From: Micromonospora deserti
GTDB lineage: Bacteria; Actinomycetota; Actinomycetes; Mycobacteriales; Micromonosporaceae
Length of the DNA: 38,647 nt
Assembly: GCF_003236335.1 (NCBI RefSeq)
Contig: NZ_POUB01000029.1
Span: 1 to 38,647, forward strand
Reading direction: 5' to 3'
The position numbers and the translations under genes were made by a program. Shown piece after piece: positions 8,722-16,565 of the stretch (position 1 is its first letter; every line of letters begins with the position of its first letter). The notes below the pieces were generated by a model. That model was not told where the DNA came from, did no database searches, and worked only from the letters and a program-made list of their open reading frames with translations.

Positions 8722-9156
8722 GTGGGTGAGGACGACGGCCTGGAGTGGCGGGAGCGGCAGCGGCGGGCGGTGCGGGCGCACGCGGCGGCGGACGAGCGCC
8801 GCCGGGCGGCCGAGCGCGCCGAGGCGGCGGAGCTGGTCGCCTGGTTCGTCACCGAGGCGACCCGGCGCGGGCTGCGCCCGGACCGGCTCACCGCCCGCGC
8901 GTACGACGGTCGCGGCCGCTACCGGACCCGGCTGCGCGGCTGGTATGTCGATCGGGCTCGCACCCGGGCGGTCGACGTCGACGGGCGGTTCCACCTGCTG
9001 ACCGTGCCGGGCGGCCTGCGCGCCCGGCTGCTCGGGGCCGAGCCGCAGCCCAGTCCGCCGCCGCTGGTCATCGGCGCGGGCGGCCGGGACGGCGAGTCGA
9101 TCCCGCTGCGGGCGCTGCTCGCCAGACGGCTGGACGCGGGCGACGACGGGCCCTGA
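8722..9156 (+). CDS. Conserved-looking small protein of unknown function
   Basis: A 144-residue soluble protein that I do not recognise. The first 45 residues are a highly charged Arg/Ala/Glu helix (WRERQRRAVRAHAAADERRR). A small globular region follows, with WFVTEATRRGLRPDRLTARA, a YRTRLRGWYVD strand and DVDGRFHLLTVPG, ending in a Pro-rich linker and PLRALLARRLD. No membrane segment, signal peptide or catalytic motif is visible. Codon use is typical of the window and the frame stays open with sensible hydrophobic spacing, so a real gene is likely. The start is GTG, seven bases after a TAnnnT box. A terminator-like hairpin follows it, so it is probably monocistronic. Confidence 0.7.
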   Translation: MGEDDGLEWRERQRRAVRAHAAADERRRAAERAEAAELVAWFVTEATRRGLRPDRLTARAYDGRGRYRTRLRGWYVDRARTRAVDVDGRFHLLTVPGGLRARLLGAEPQPSPPPLVIGAGGRDGESIPLRALLARRLDAGDDGP

Positions 9157-9163
9157 CCGGGAC

Positions 9164-9183
9164 CGGGCGGTTCGGAGCGCCCG
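9164..9183 (+). terminator. Small hairpin after the unknown gene
   Basis: CGGGCG (9164-9169) pairs with CGCCCG (9178-9183) around an 8-base loop, followed by TCTTC. It starts seven bases after the stop of the 144-residue protein. Confidence 0.45.
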
Positions 9184-9293
9184 TCTTCACGGCCGGCCAC
9201 GTCCCGACGGGCTGTTCCTAGGTTGACCTGTCGGGATCAGCGACGAGTGTCGCGATTCCAGCGCGATGGCGGGTTTTTACCTGCTACAACGTG

Positions 9294-9334
9294 TTTGTCG
9301 CGCTGTGACCGATTCGTTGCTGGAGGTCGAGACC
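9294..9334 (+). promoter_or_regulatory. Leader of the + polysaccharide arm, similar to the capE leader
   Basis: TTTGTCGCG (9294-9302), TTCGTT (9313-9318) and GGAGGTCGAGACC (9322-9334) occur in this order before the first gene of the + arm. The same three blocks, with two changes in the last, precede capE on the other strand at 18789-18751. GGAGG at 9322-9326 also acts as the ribosome-binding site of the TTG at 9335. An unusually T-rich patch (about 9270-9300) lies just upstream and may hold the promoter. Confidence 0.4.
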
Positions 9335-10045
9335 TTGCCTGGTTCCGTGAACACGCTGGCGGACCTCGCGGAGCAGGCCCGGCCGGAGGGCCCCAAACGG
9401 ACGATCGACCTGGTGGCGGCGGCGGTGCTGCTGCTGCTCGCCGCACCACTGATCCTCATGGTGGCGGCGCTGGTGGCCGCCGGCCTCGGCCGGCCGGTGC
9501 TGTTCCGGCAACGCCGCGCGGGACGGCACGGCCAGGTGTTCGAGCTGGTCAAGTTCCGCACCATGCTCCCGCCCGATCCGCAGCGGGGTCGGGTGCGGGA
9601 CGGGGACCGGCTCACGCCCCTGGGACGCTTCCTGCGCTCCACCAGCCTGGACGAGCTACCGACGCTCTGGAACGTGCTGCGCGGCGACATGAGCCTGGTC
9701 GGCCCGCGCCCCCTGCTCACCGAGTACCTGGAGCGCTACTCCCCGAGGCAGGCCCGGCGGCACGAGGTCAGGCCGGGCATCACCGGGCTGGCCCAGGTGC
9801 GCGGGCGCAACAGCCTGAGCTGGGAGGAGAAACTGGACCTCGACGTCTGGTACGTCGACCACCGCAACCTCCGGCTGGACCTGTCGATCCTCGCCGCCAC
9901 GTTCCGCACGGTGCTGCGCCGCGAGGGGATCTCCGCGGAAGGCTCCGCCACCGCGCCGGAGTTCCTCGGCACCCCGTCGCTGGTCCCCGCCGCCCCACCG
10001 CGAGCGGACGCCAGCATGACGATCTCCACCGGAGGTGGCCGATGA
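9335..10045 (+). CDS. PglC-type phosphoglycosyl transferase initiating polysaccharide synthesis
   Basis: A 236-residue small monotopic phosphoglycosyl transferase, the bacterial sugar transferase family of PglC. It should transfer a phospho-sugar from a UDP-sugar to undecaprenyl phosphate at the inner membrane face. One hydrophobic re-entrant helix spans about 24-50, then VLFRQRRAGRHGQVFELVKFRTM, the catalytic Asp-Glu pair in SLDELPTLWNVLRGDMSLVGPRP (Asp106-Glu107) and the closing RPGITGLAQVRGRN. It lacks the extra N-terminal membrane domain of WbaP-type enzymes. The TTG is chosen because GGAGG lies eight bases upstream; GTG 9305 or ATG 9266 would give longer versions. The stop overlaps the next ATG by four bases. 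With the following three genes it forms a PglC-E-D-F set, so UDP-diNAc-bacillosamine is the likely donor (inference). Confidence 0.85.
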   Translation: MPGSVNTLADLAEQARPEGPKRTIDLVAAAVLLLLAAPLILMVAALVAAGLGRPVLFRQRRAGRHGQVFELVKFRTMLPPDPQRGRVRDGDRLTPLGRFLRSTSLDELPTLWNVLRGDMSLVGPRPLLTEYLERYSPRQARRHEVRPGITGLAQVRGRNSLSWEEKLDLDVWYVDHRNLRLDLSILAATFRTVLRREGISAEGSATAPEFLGTPSLVPAAPPRADASMTISTGGGR

Positions 10046-11190
10046 GCCGGACCATCTATCTCTCCTCGCCGGACGTCGGGCCGCTGGAGGAGTCCTACCT
10101 GATCGCGGCCCTGCGCTCGGGTTGGGTCGCGCCCGTCGGGCCGGACCTCGACGCGTTCGAGCACGAGGTCGCCGCGCGGGTGGGCACCCGGGGAGCCGTG
10201 GCGGTCAGCTCCGGCACCGCCGCGCTGCACCTGGCGCTGCTGGGTGTGGGGGTCGGCCCCGGCGACGTCGTCATCGTGCCGACGCTGACCTTCGTGGCCA
10301 CCGCGAACGCGGTCCGGTACACCGGCGCCCGGCCGGTCTTCGTCGACTGCGACCCGCACACCGGCAACGTCGACGTCGCGCTCGTCGCCGACCTGATCCA
10401 TCGCCTGACCGCCCGAGGGGAACGGGTCGGCGCGGTCGTGCCGGTCGACCTCTTCGGCAGCTGCGCCGACTACACCGCGCTGGCGCCGGTCTGCGCCGCG
10501 GCGGGTGTTCCGGTGGTCGAGGACGCCGCCGAGGCCCTCGGCGCGACCCACCACGGCCGGCCCGCCGGCTCCTTCGGCCAGGCGGGTGTCCTCTCCTTCA
10601 ACGGCAACAAGATCATGACTACCTCGGGCGGCGGGATGCTCGTCTCCGACGACACGGCTCTGCTCGCCCGGGCCCGGCACCTCTCGACCCAGGCCCGGGA
10701 ACCGACGCCGCACTACGAGCACCGTGAGACGGGCTACAACTACCGGCTGAGCAACCTGCTCGCCGCGCTGGGCCGCGCCCAGCTGGTCAGGTTGGACGGG
10801 ATGATCGCCCGACGCCGGCAGTTGCGGGACCGGTACGCCAAGCTCTTCGCCCCGATCCCCGGGGTGCGGCTGCTCGGCCTGGAGGACATCGACTCCAACT
10901 GCTGGCTCACCAGCATCGCGGTCGATCCGGAGCGGTCCGGCTGGCGGGCCGCCGACCTGGCCGCCCACCTGGCGCGGCAGGACATCGAGACCCGTCCGGT
11001 CTGGAAGCCGATGCACCGGCAACCGGCGTACGCCGATGCCGAGCGCCTCGTCACCGGGGTGGCGGAGCGGCTGTTCGCCGACGGCCTGACCCTGCCCAGC
11101 GGCAGTGCCCTGAACGAACGGCAGATCGCCCTCGTACTCTCCGCCGTCGACGAGTTCCTGACGGTACGGGCGGGAGCGTCGACGGCGTGA
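10042..11190 (+). CDS. PglE-like UDP-4-keto-6-deoxy-sugar aminotransferase (DegT/DnrJ/EryC1)
   Basis: A 382-residue PLP-dependent sugar aminotransferase of the DegT/DnrJ/EryC1/StrS family. The internal-aldimine lysine is Lys190 in SFNGNKIMTTSGGGM. The PLP-ring aspartate is in VVEDAAEALGA (Asp161), and the phosphate-binding SSGTAALHLAL lies near 56. The SFNGNKI version of the lysine motif is typical of the PglE/LegC/PseC-type branch acting on UDP-linked 4-keto sugars. It probably aminates the 4-keto product of the PglF-like dehydratase encoded at 11980-13866. GGAGGT (10031-10036) precedes the ATG by five bases. The gene overlaps its neighbours by four bases on both sides (ATGA and GTGA), indicating translational coupling. 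Confidence 0.88.
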   Translation: MSRTIYLSSPDVGPLEESYLIAALRSGWVAPVGPDLDAFEHEVAARVGTRGAVAVSSGTAALHLALLGVGVGPGDVVIVPTLTFVATANAVRYTGARPVFVDCDPHTGNVDVALVADLIHRLTARGERVGAVVPVDLFGSCADYTALAPVCAAAGVPVVEDAAEALGATHHGRPAGSFGQAGVLSFNGNKIMTTSGGGMLVSDDTALLARARHLSTQAREPTPHYEHRETGYNYRLSNLLAALGRAQLVRLDGMIARRRQLRDRYAKLFAPIPGVRLLGLEDIDSNCWLTSIAVDPERSGWRAADLAAHLARQDIETRPVWKPMHRQPAYADAERLVTGVAERLFADGLTLPSGSALNERQIALVLSAVDEFLTVRAGASTA

Positions 11191-11831
11191 CGATCCCCCT
11201 GGTGGTCGTCGGCTGCGGTGGCCACGGCCGGGAGGTGCTGACGATCGCTCGGGCGATGGACGCCGCAGCCGGCCGGCCCCGCTGGCGTCTCCTCGGGTTC
11301 GTCGACGACCGGCCGTCGGAGGAGAACCTGAAGCGGGTGCAGCGGCTCGACGTCCCCTACCTCGGCGGCGTCGCCTGGCTGCGGGACGCGCCCCCGGACA
11401 CGCAGCACGTCATCGGTATCGGTGACCCGCGCGTCCGGCGTGCCGTCGCGCGGCGCGTCGACGCGTACGGCATTCCGGCGGCGAGCGTCGTCCATCCCGC
11501 CGCGACGATCGGGGCCGACATCGTGCCGGGCCCGGGCTTCGTCGCGTTCGCCGGGGCCCGGGCCACCACGAACATCACCGTCGGCCGGCACGTGCACCTC
11601 AACCAGAACGCCACCGTCGGGCACGACTGCACCCTCGCCGACTTCGTGTCGGTCAATCCGCTCGCCGCCGTCTCCGGGGACTGCGAGCTGGCGGAAGGGG
11701 TGCTCGTCGGCACGACGGCGGCCGTGTTGCAGGGCCTGCGGGTGGGACGGGACAGCACTGTCGGGGCCGGCGCCTGCGTCGTCCGTGACGTGCCGGACGG
11801 CGTCGTCGTCAAGGGAGTGCCCGCCCGCTGA
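11187..11831 (+). CDS. PglD/NeuD-family sugar O/N-acyltransferase
   Basis: A 214-residue left-handed beta-helix acyltransferase. The N-terminal part is the small nucleotide-sugar-binding domain (VVVGCGGHGREVL at 6-18, then LLGFVDDRP). The C-terminal part is a hexapeptide-repeat helix with the catalytic histidine in NATVGHDCTLADFVSVNP (His146), and it ends DVPDGVVVKGVPAR. PglD acetylates the 4-amino group of UDP-4-amino-sugars with acetyl-CoA, which fits the aminotransferase immediately upstream. Other NeuD-family members use different acyl groups or O-positions, so acetyl is the default rather than proven. The GTG start overlaps the preceding stop by four bases. The operon then pauses for about 150 bp before the dehydratase. 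Confidence 0.85.
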   Translation: MTIPLVVVGCGGHGREVLTIARAMDAAAGRPRWRLLGFVDDRPSEENLKRVQRLDVPYLGGVAWLRDAPPDTQHVIGIGDPRVRRAVARRVDAYGIPAASVVHPAATIGADIVPGPGFVAFAGARATTNITVGRHVHLNQNATVGHDCTLADFVSVNPLAAVSGDCELAEGVLVGTTAAVLQGLRVGRDSTVGAGACVVRDVPDGVVVKGVPAR

Positions 11832-11854
11832 CCGACGTCGGTCCAGCACCCGCT

Positions 11855-11936
11855 GTTTAAATCCGGGCATCAACGCCAAAACCCCAAAAAAGGCACTCCA
11901 GGGCATGTATCAACTAGAGGAGCCCAAAGCTCCTTT
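11855..11936 (+). promoter_or_regulatory. A/T-rich leader with hairpin upstream of the dehydratase gene
   Basis: The segment from 11855 is strikingly A-rich for this genome (TTTAAATCC and later CCAAAACCCCAAAAAAGG). Within it AGGAGC (11918-11923) pairs with GCTCCT (11929-11934) around CCAAA, extendable by one wobble and one A-T pair into the trailing TT. An internal promoter, an attenuator or an mRNA hairpin upstream of translation are all possible. The ORF is open through this region (in-frame ATG at 11905), so part of it could instead encode an N-terminal extension. Confidence 0.35.
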
Positions 11937-11979
11937 CGCCCTGCGGCGGAAGCGGTCGGAGACGGACAGGGAGCCACAG

Positions 11980-13866
11980 ATGCCGCCGGAAACAGAGAGC
12001 ACCCGACGCACGGACGAGAGAGCCCACTGGGCCAAGGCACGCCGGGCCAGGGCCCGCCGCCGTACCATCGGATTCCTCGCCACCGACAGCACGGCCTGGG
12101 TCGGCGGGTTCATCGCGGCGGTCTGGTTCCGTTACGAGTTCGACCTGGCGCCCGACCAGCTCTCCCGCGCCGCCGCCTGCGGCGCCCTCGCCGCCGTCGT
12201 GCACGTCGCCGTCGCGGCGGTGCGCCGGATCTACTCCGGGCGCCACCCCCTGGGCAGCCTGCAGGAGGTGCAGGGGGTCGCCGGCACCGCGGCCAGCACC
12301 GCCGCCATCCTGCTCGTCGGCCTGCTGCCGGCCGGCGTGCGACCAGTGCCGGCGAGCGCGCCGCTGGTCGGGGGCGCCCTGGCTCTGCTGTTCATGCTCA
12401 CCGCCCGGTTCGCCTACCGGCACCGTCGGGACCTCGCCATGCGGCCCGACGTTCGGTCCTCGAACCCCGTTCTGCTGTTCGGGCTCGGCGACGCCGGGCA
12501 GGGGCTGCTGCGGGCCATGCTCAGCGACCCGCGCGGGCGGTACCGGCCGGTGGGCGCTCTCGACGACGACCCAGACAAGCGGGATCTGCGCATCGGCGGG
12601 ATACGTGTGCTCGGCGGCCGCCACGACGTGGCGGCGGCCGTGCGGCGCACCGGCGCCACCACGGTGATCTTCTCCGTCGCCAACGCCGACGCCGCCCTGA
12701 TCCGGCAGATCCGGGAGGCCACCCTGCAGACCGGGGCGGCGTTCAAGGTGCTGCCCCCGGTCCGGGCCCTCGTCGACCACCGGATCACCGTCACCGACGT
12801 CCGGGACGTGCAGATCAGCGACCTGCTCGGACGCCGGCAGGTGGTCGCCGACCTGCCGTTGAGCACCAACAGCCTCACCGGTCGGCGGATCCTGGTCACC
12901 GGCGCGGGCGGCTCCATCGGCTCGGAACTCTGCCGACAGGTGATGAAGGCGGACCCGGGCGAGCTGATGATGCTCGACCGCGACGAGTCCGCCCTGCACA
13001 GCCTCCAGATGTCGCTGGCCGGCCGGGCCCTCCTGGACGGACCCGAGCTGATCCTCGCCGACCTCCGCGACGACGAGGCCATCCGACGGATCATCCGCGA
13101 GCGCCGCCCGGACGTCATCTTCCACGCCGCCGCGCTGAAGCACCTCACCCTGCTCCAGCGGCACCCCGGCGAGGCGGTCAAGACGAACGTCTGGGGCACC
13201 CTCGCCGTGCTCGACGCCTGCCGCGACGTGGCCAAGTTCGTCAACATCTCCACCGACAAGGCGGCCGATCCGGTCAGCGTTCTCGGCTACTCCAAGCGGA
13301 TCACCGAGCGGCTGACCGCACACGCCGCCTCCCGCTTCCCCGGCACCTTCCTCAGCGTCCGCTTCGGCAACGTGCTGAGCAGCCGCGGTTCGGTGGTGAC
13401 GGCGTTCCAGCGGCAAATCGAGCTGGGCCGCCCGCTCACCGTCACCCACCCGGAGGTGACCCGCTACCTGATGACCGTGCAGGAGGCGGTGCACCTGGTG
13501 TTGCAGGCCGCCGAGATCGGCCGCGACGGGGAGGCGCTGGTGCTGGACATGGGCGAGCCGGTCCGCATCGCCGACCTGGCCCGCCAGATGGCCGCGCAGG
13601 CGGACAGCAGCGTGCCGATCGTCTACACCGGACTGCGCCCGGGCGAGAAGCTGCACGAGGACCTGTTCGGCGCCGGCGAGATTGACAGCCGCCCGCTGCA
13701 CCCGCTGGTCTCGCACGTGACGGTGCCGGCCCTGGACCCGATGGAGGTCAGCGGGCTCGACCCGTACGACGACCCCGACAAGGTCATCGCGCAGCTCGCC
13801 CTGCTCTGCGCCCAGCCCACCGGCCCGGTCCGCGACGGCTCGGTGCAGGTGCCGCTGGCCCGCTGA
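11980..13866 (+). CDS. PglF/CapD-like membrane UDP-GlcNAc 4,6-dehydratase
   Basis: A 628-residue polysaccharide-biosynthesis dehydratase of the PglF/WbpM/FlaA1 class. Four hydrophobic helices lie in the first 150 residues. A first Rossmann-like domain follows (VLLFGLGDAGQGLL), then the catalytic SDR domain from about 300 (LVTGAGGSIGSELCRQ) with STDKAADPVSVLGYSK near 421-438. PglF makes UDP-2-acetamido-2,6-dideoxy-4-keto-hexose, the substrate for the aminotransferase two genes upstream. In WbpM and PglF the Tyr of YxxxK is replaced by Met; here it is Leu (LGYSK), which merits checking. The ATG at 11980 has AGGGAG (11968-11973) six bases upstream. An in-frame ATG at 11905 would add 25 residues. 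The gene ends the + arm at a strong hairpin. Confidence 0.88.
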   Translation: MPPETESTRRTDERAHWAKARRARARRRTIGFLATDSTAWVGGFIAAVWFRYEFDLAPDQLSRAAACGALAAVVHVAVAAVRRIYSGRHPLGSLQEVQGVAGTAASTAAILLVGLLPAGVRPVPASAPLVGGALALLFMLTARFAYRHRRDLAMRPDVRSSNPVLLFGLGDAGQGLLRAMLSDPRGRYRPVGALDDDPDKRDLRIGGIRVLGGRHDVAAAVRRTGATTVIFSVANADAALIRQIREATLQTGAAFKVLPPVRALVDHRITVTDVRDVQISDLLGRRQVVADLPLSTNSLTGRRILVTGAGGSIGSELCRQVMKADPGELMMLDRDESALHSLQMSLAGRALLDGPELILADLRDDEAIRRIIRERRPDVIFHAAALKHLTLLQRHPGEAVKTNVWGTLAVLDACRDVAKFVNISTDKAADPVSVLGYSKRITERLTAHAASRFPGTFLSVRFGNVLSSRGSVVTAFQRQIELGRPLTVTHPEVTRYLMTVQEAVHLVLQAAEIGRDGEALVLDMGEPVRIADLARQMAAQADSSVPIVYTGLRPGEKLHEDLFGAGEIDSRPLHPLVSHVTVPALDPMEVSGLDPYDDPDKVIAQLALLCAQPTGPVRDGSVQVPLAR

Positions 13867-13882
13867 CCCAACCCACACCGCT

Positions 13883-13916
13883 ACCCGCCGCCTCGGTACT
13901 GACCGGGGCGGCGGGT
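13883..13916. terminator. Strong hairpin ending the + polysaccharide arm
   Basis: ACCCGCCGCCTCGG (13883-13896) pairs with CCGGGGCGGCGGGT (13903-13916), 14 pairs including one T-G wobble, around a TACTGA loop. It starts 17 bp after the dehydratase stop. Because the two arms converge here, it may also stop antisense read-through. Confidence 0.8.
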
Positions 13917-14104
13917 CACAGTGCGCGAACGCCGAGAAGGCGAGTGGTGGCCGACCCGGGTGCAGCTGTCCTCGTGCCCTCACGGCCGCGGGCCAGGCTC
14001 ACCCGCAGGTCGCGGTCGGAGCTGCGGTGCCTCCGACACGAAAGTCGACTGGCCGGCGGTGCCGGGCACCGAGGGGCATGCGGTCGGTGGGCGGCAGCGC
14101 GGCG

Positions 14105-14157
14105 GCGATGGAGGATCCGGGGTTGTGGAGGCGATGGGAGGAACCGGGGCTTTGGAG
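14105..14157. repeat. Imperfect 26/27-bp tandem duplication in the inter-arm gap
   Basis: GCGATGGAGGATCCGGGG... (14105-14130) is followed at once by GCGATGGGAGGAACCGGGG... (14131-14157), both ending TTTGGAG or TTGTGGAG. The rest of the 13917-14205 gap has no convincing gene. A small hairpin GGCGG-CGA-CCGCC (14162-14174) could act as terminator for the - arm. Confidence 0.55.
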
Positions 14158-14205
14158 GCGGGGCGGCGACCGCCGTTCCGGTCGTCGGCCACGGCCCCGT
14201 GCGGG

Positions 14206-15330
14206 TCAGCGCCGGATGCCCGCCCAGTCGTGGTGCCGGCGGACGGTGGAGAGGATGAAGTCGACCACCCGGCGGGAAGTGTCCGGGACCCGGTAGTCGG
14301 CCGGGCAGGGCACGCCCTGCGCGGCGACCTGGTCCACGGTGACCTCGACCGCCTCCACCACGCCCTGCGGGTCGAGGCCGGTCATGATGATGCCGCCCGC
14401 GTCCAGCGCCTCCGGACGCTCGATCGACTCGCGCAGCGTCACGGCGGGGAAACCGAGGATGGCGGCCTCCTCACTGATCGTCCCGCTGTCGGACAGGGTG
14501 CAGTACGCCCGGGTCTCCAGGTGCACGTAGTCGATCAGGCCGAACGGCTCGTGGAACGCGATCCCGTCCAGGGCGGTGGCGTCCGGCGCCAGCGCCTCCA
14601 GGCGCTTGCGGGTGCGCGGGTGGGTGGAGACCAGCACCGGGTAGCCCCAGCGGTCGCGGACCGCGGCCAGACAGTCCAGCAGCCGCCGCAGCCGGGCCGG
14701 ATGATCGACGTTCTCCTCGCGGTGCGCGCTGACCACGAAGTACCGGCCGGGAGTCAGTTCGAGCTGGCGCAGCACCGGCGACGCGGCGATCTCCGGGCGG
14801 TAGTGCTCCAGCACCTCCCGCATCGGCGAGCCGGTGTGCAGGATCCGCCGCGGGTGCAGCCCTTCGGCCAGCAGGTTGCGGCGGGCGTGCTCGGTGTAGA
14901 CCAGGTTGAAGTCGGCCACGTGGTCGACCAGCCGGCGGTTGGTCTCCTCCGGGACGTTCAGGTCGAAGCAGCGGTTGCCGGCCTCCATGTGGTAGACCGG
15001 CACCCGCATCCGTCGGGCCATCAGCGCGGCGATGCAGCTGTTGGTGTCGCCGAGCACCAGCAGCGCGTCCGGCCGGTGTTCGGCGATGGCGGCTTCCATG
15101 CCGACCAGCACCCCGCCCAGCACGCGGCCGAGCGAGGAGGTGTCGACCCGCAGGAATCGGTCCGGCTCGCGCAGCCGCAGCTCGGTGAAGAAGACGTCGG
15201 AGAGGGTGCTGTCCCAGTTCTGACCGGTGTGCACCAGCACGTGGTCCACCGTGTCGTCGAGCCGGGCGATCACCCGGGACAGTCGGATGATCTCGGGTCG
15301 GGTGCCGACCACCGTCATGATCCGGGTCAT
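14206..15330 (-). CDS. capG: Non-hydrolysing UDP-HexNAc 2-epimerase, CapG/WecB-like
   Basis: A 374-residue UDP-GlcNAc 2-epimerase-fold enzyme. Family landmarks are GTRPEIIRLSRVI at the N-terminus, GDTNSCIAALMARR, HMEAGNRCFDLNVPEETNRR, VVSAHREENVDHP and SDSGTISEEAAILGFPAVTLRESIERPE. WecB-type enzymes convert UDP-GlcNAc to UDP-ManNAc. The CapG branch instead makes UDP-L-FucNAc by C-2 epimerisation of UDP-PneNAc. Its place in one operon with CapE- and CapF-like genes favours CapG, the last step of UDP-N-acetyl-L-fucosamine synthesis as known for the staphylococcal capsule. Its ATG overlaps the stop of the upstream glycosyltransferase by four bases. It is the last gene of the - arm. Confidence 0.85.
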   Translation of the reverse strand: MTRIMTVVGTRPEIIRLSRVIARLDDTVDHVLVHTGQNWDSTLSDVFFTELRLREPDRFLRVDTSSLGRVLGGVLVGMEAAIAEHRPDALLVLGDTNSCIAALMARRMRVPVYHMEAGNRCFDLNVPEETNRRLVDHVADFNLVYTEHARRNLLAEGLHPRRILHTGSPMREVLEHYRPEIAASPVLRQLELTPGRYFVVSAHREENVDHPARLRRLLDCLAAVRDRWGYPVLVSTHPRTRKRLEALAPDATALDGIAFHEPFGLIDYVHLETRAYCTLSDSGTISEEAAILGFPAVTLRESIERPEALDAGGIIMTGLDPQGVVEAVEVTVDQVAAQGVPCPADYRVPDTSRRVVDFILSTVRRHHDWAGIRR

Positions 15331-16565
15331 GACCGTCCTCTCTCCGCGGCCGCCTTAACCAGAATGTCCTCGAACTGGTCGACGCCCACCCGCAGCGACA
15401 TCCGGTCCCGGTAGACCTGACGGGCCCGCCTGCCCAGCTCCGCCCGGGCCGCGGCCGGTCGGGCCGCCGCCTCGATGAACCGCCCGGCCAGCGCGCGCCA
15501 GTCCTCGGGCGGGCAGACCAGACCGACGCCGGTCGAGCGGACCAGGGCGGCGGCGTCGCCACCCACCGCGGCGATCACCGGAGCGCCGCAGGCCAGCGCG
15601 GCCTGCAGCTTCGACGGAATGGTTCCGCGCAGGGCGGGCAGGTCGCGCAGGCAGACCAGCTGCCAGTCAGCGGCCGCGTACAACTCGGCCATCTGCTCGG
15701 GCGGCCGGCGGCCGACGAACCGGACGTTGTCGGCACCCAGCTCGGCGGCGAGCCGCCGCGCGGCGTCCTCGTCGGCGCCCGAGCCGACCAGCACCAGGTC
15801 GATCCGGTCGCCGACGGCGGCTGCGGCCCGGATGGCCGTCTCGATGCCCTGGAGCAGGCCCAGGTTGCCGGCGAACATCACGGTGCAGCGGCCCCGATGG
15901 CCCAGCACGGCACGGGCCTGGTCGGTGGCCGGCACCGGCCGGAACAGCGCGTCGTCGGTCCAGTTCCACACCACCCGCACCCGGGCCGGGTCGGCACCCC
16001 GCTCCACCACCAGCTCGGCCATCGCTGGCGAGATCACCACGATCGCGCCGGCCAGTCGGTACGTGGTGCGCATCAGCGCGGTCAGGCCGCGTTCCAGGGC
16101 GCGGCCGCGCTGGCCGGTCGGGGCCATTCCCGACTGCAACACCGACTCAGGCCACATGTCCTGCACGTGCAGCACGATCGGGGTGCGCCGGGCCGCCCGG
16201 AGCAGCGCCGCGGCGGCGATGGCGGTCGGCGGAGGATGGTAGACGTAGGTGACGTCGACGCGGCCGAGCCAGCCGAGGCCGGCCAGCGCGCTGCTGGCCC
16301 CGAAGGAGAGGTGGCTCAGCGCCCGGCGGACGGCCGAGGTGTCGTGGCTCGGGTACGCGGGCACCCGGCGGACCGCCACCGGCCCGTCCACCTCCCGGTA
16401 CCGCCAGCGCTGCCGCCAGCCCGGGTAGGTCCGTCCGTGCGGGTAGCTCGGGAAGGTGGTCAGCACCCGCACCTCGTGGCCCCGCTCAGCCAGCTGGTGG
16501 GCGAGGTTGCCCGGGATAAACACGCCCTCGGGCGGATACCACTGACTGACCAGGCCGACCTTCAC
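15327..16565 (-). CDS. GT4 glycosyltransferase, WbuB-like (probable FucNAc transferase)
   Basis: A 412-residue GT-B glycosyltransferase of family 4. The N-terminal acceptor domain starts KVGLVSQWYPPEGVFIPG and carries TTFPSYPHGRTYPGW and VLHVQDMWPES. The C-terminal donor domain has FAGNLGLLQGIETAI, VLVGSGADE, NVRFVGRRPPEQMAELYAAAD and PSKLQAALACGAPVIA. The opening and the QDMWPES stretch are typical of the WbuB subgroup, which includes FucNAc transferases of O-antigen and capsule loci. Its position between capF and capG makes UDP-L-FucNAc the likely donor (inference). No membrane helix is seen; it should act at the inner membrane face on a lipid-linked acceptor. The GTG at 16565 overlaps the capF stop by four bases. 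Confidence 0.83.
   Translation of the reverse strand: MKVGLVSQWYPPEGVFIPGNLAHQLAERGHEVRVLTTFPSYPHGRTYPGWRQRWRYREVDGPVAVRRVPAYPSHDTSAVRRALSHLSFGASSALAGLGWLGRVDVTYVYHPPPTAIAAAALLRAARRTPIVLHVQDMWPESVLQSGMAPTGQRGRALERGLTALMRTTYRLAGAIVVISPAMAELVVERGADPARVRVVWNWTDDALFRPVPATDQARAVLGHRGRCTVMFAGNLGLLQGIETAIRAAAAVGDRIDLVLVGSGADEDAARRLAAELGADNVRFVGRRPPEQMAELYAAADWQLVCLRDLPALRGTIPSKLQAALACGAPVIAAVGGDAAALVRSTGVGLVCPPEDWRALAGRFIEAAARPAAARAELGRRARQVYRDRMSLRVGVDQFEDILVKAAAERGRS

Noticed and set aside
13921..15414. 497-residue + frame antisense to the CapG-like gene
   Set aside because: Histidine/Val/Arg-rich shadow with no motif; the - strand frame carries complete epimerase motifs.
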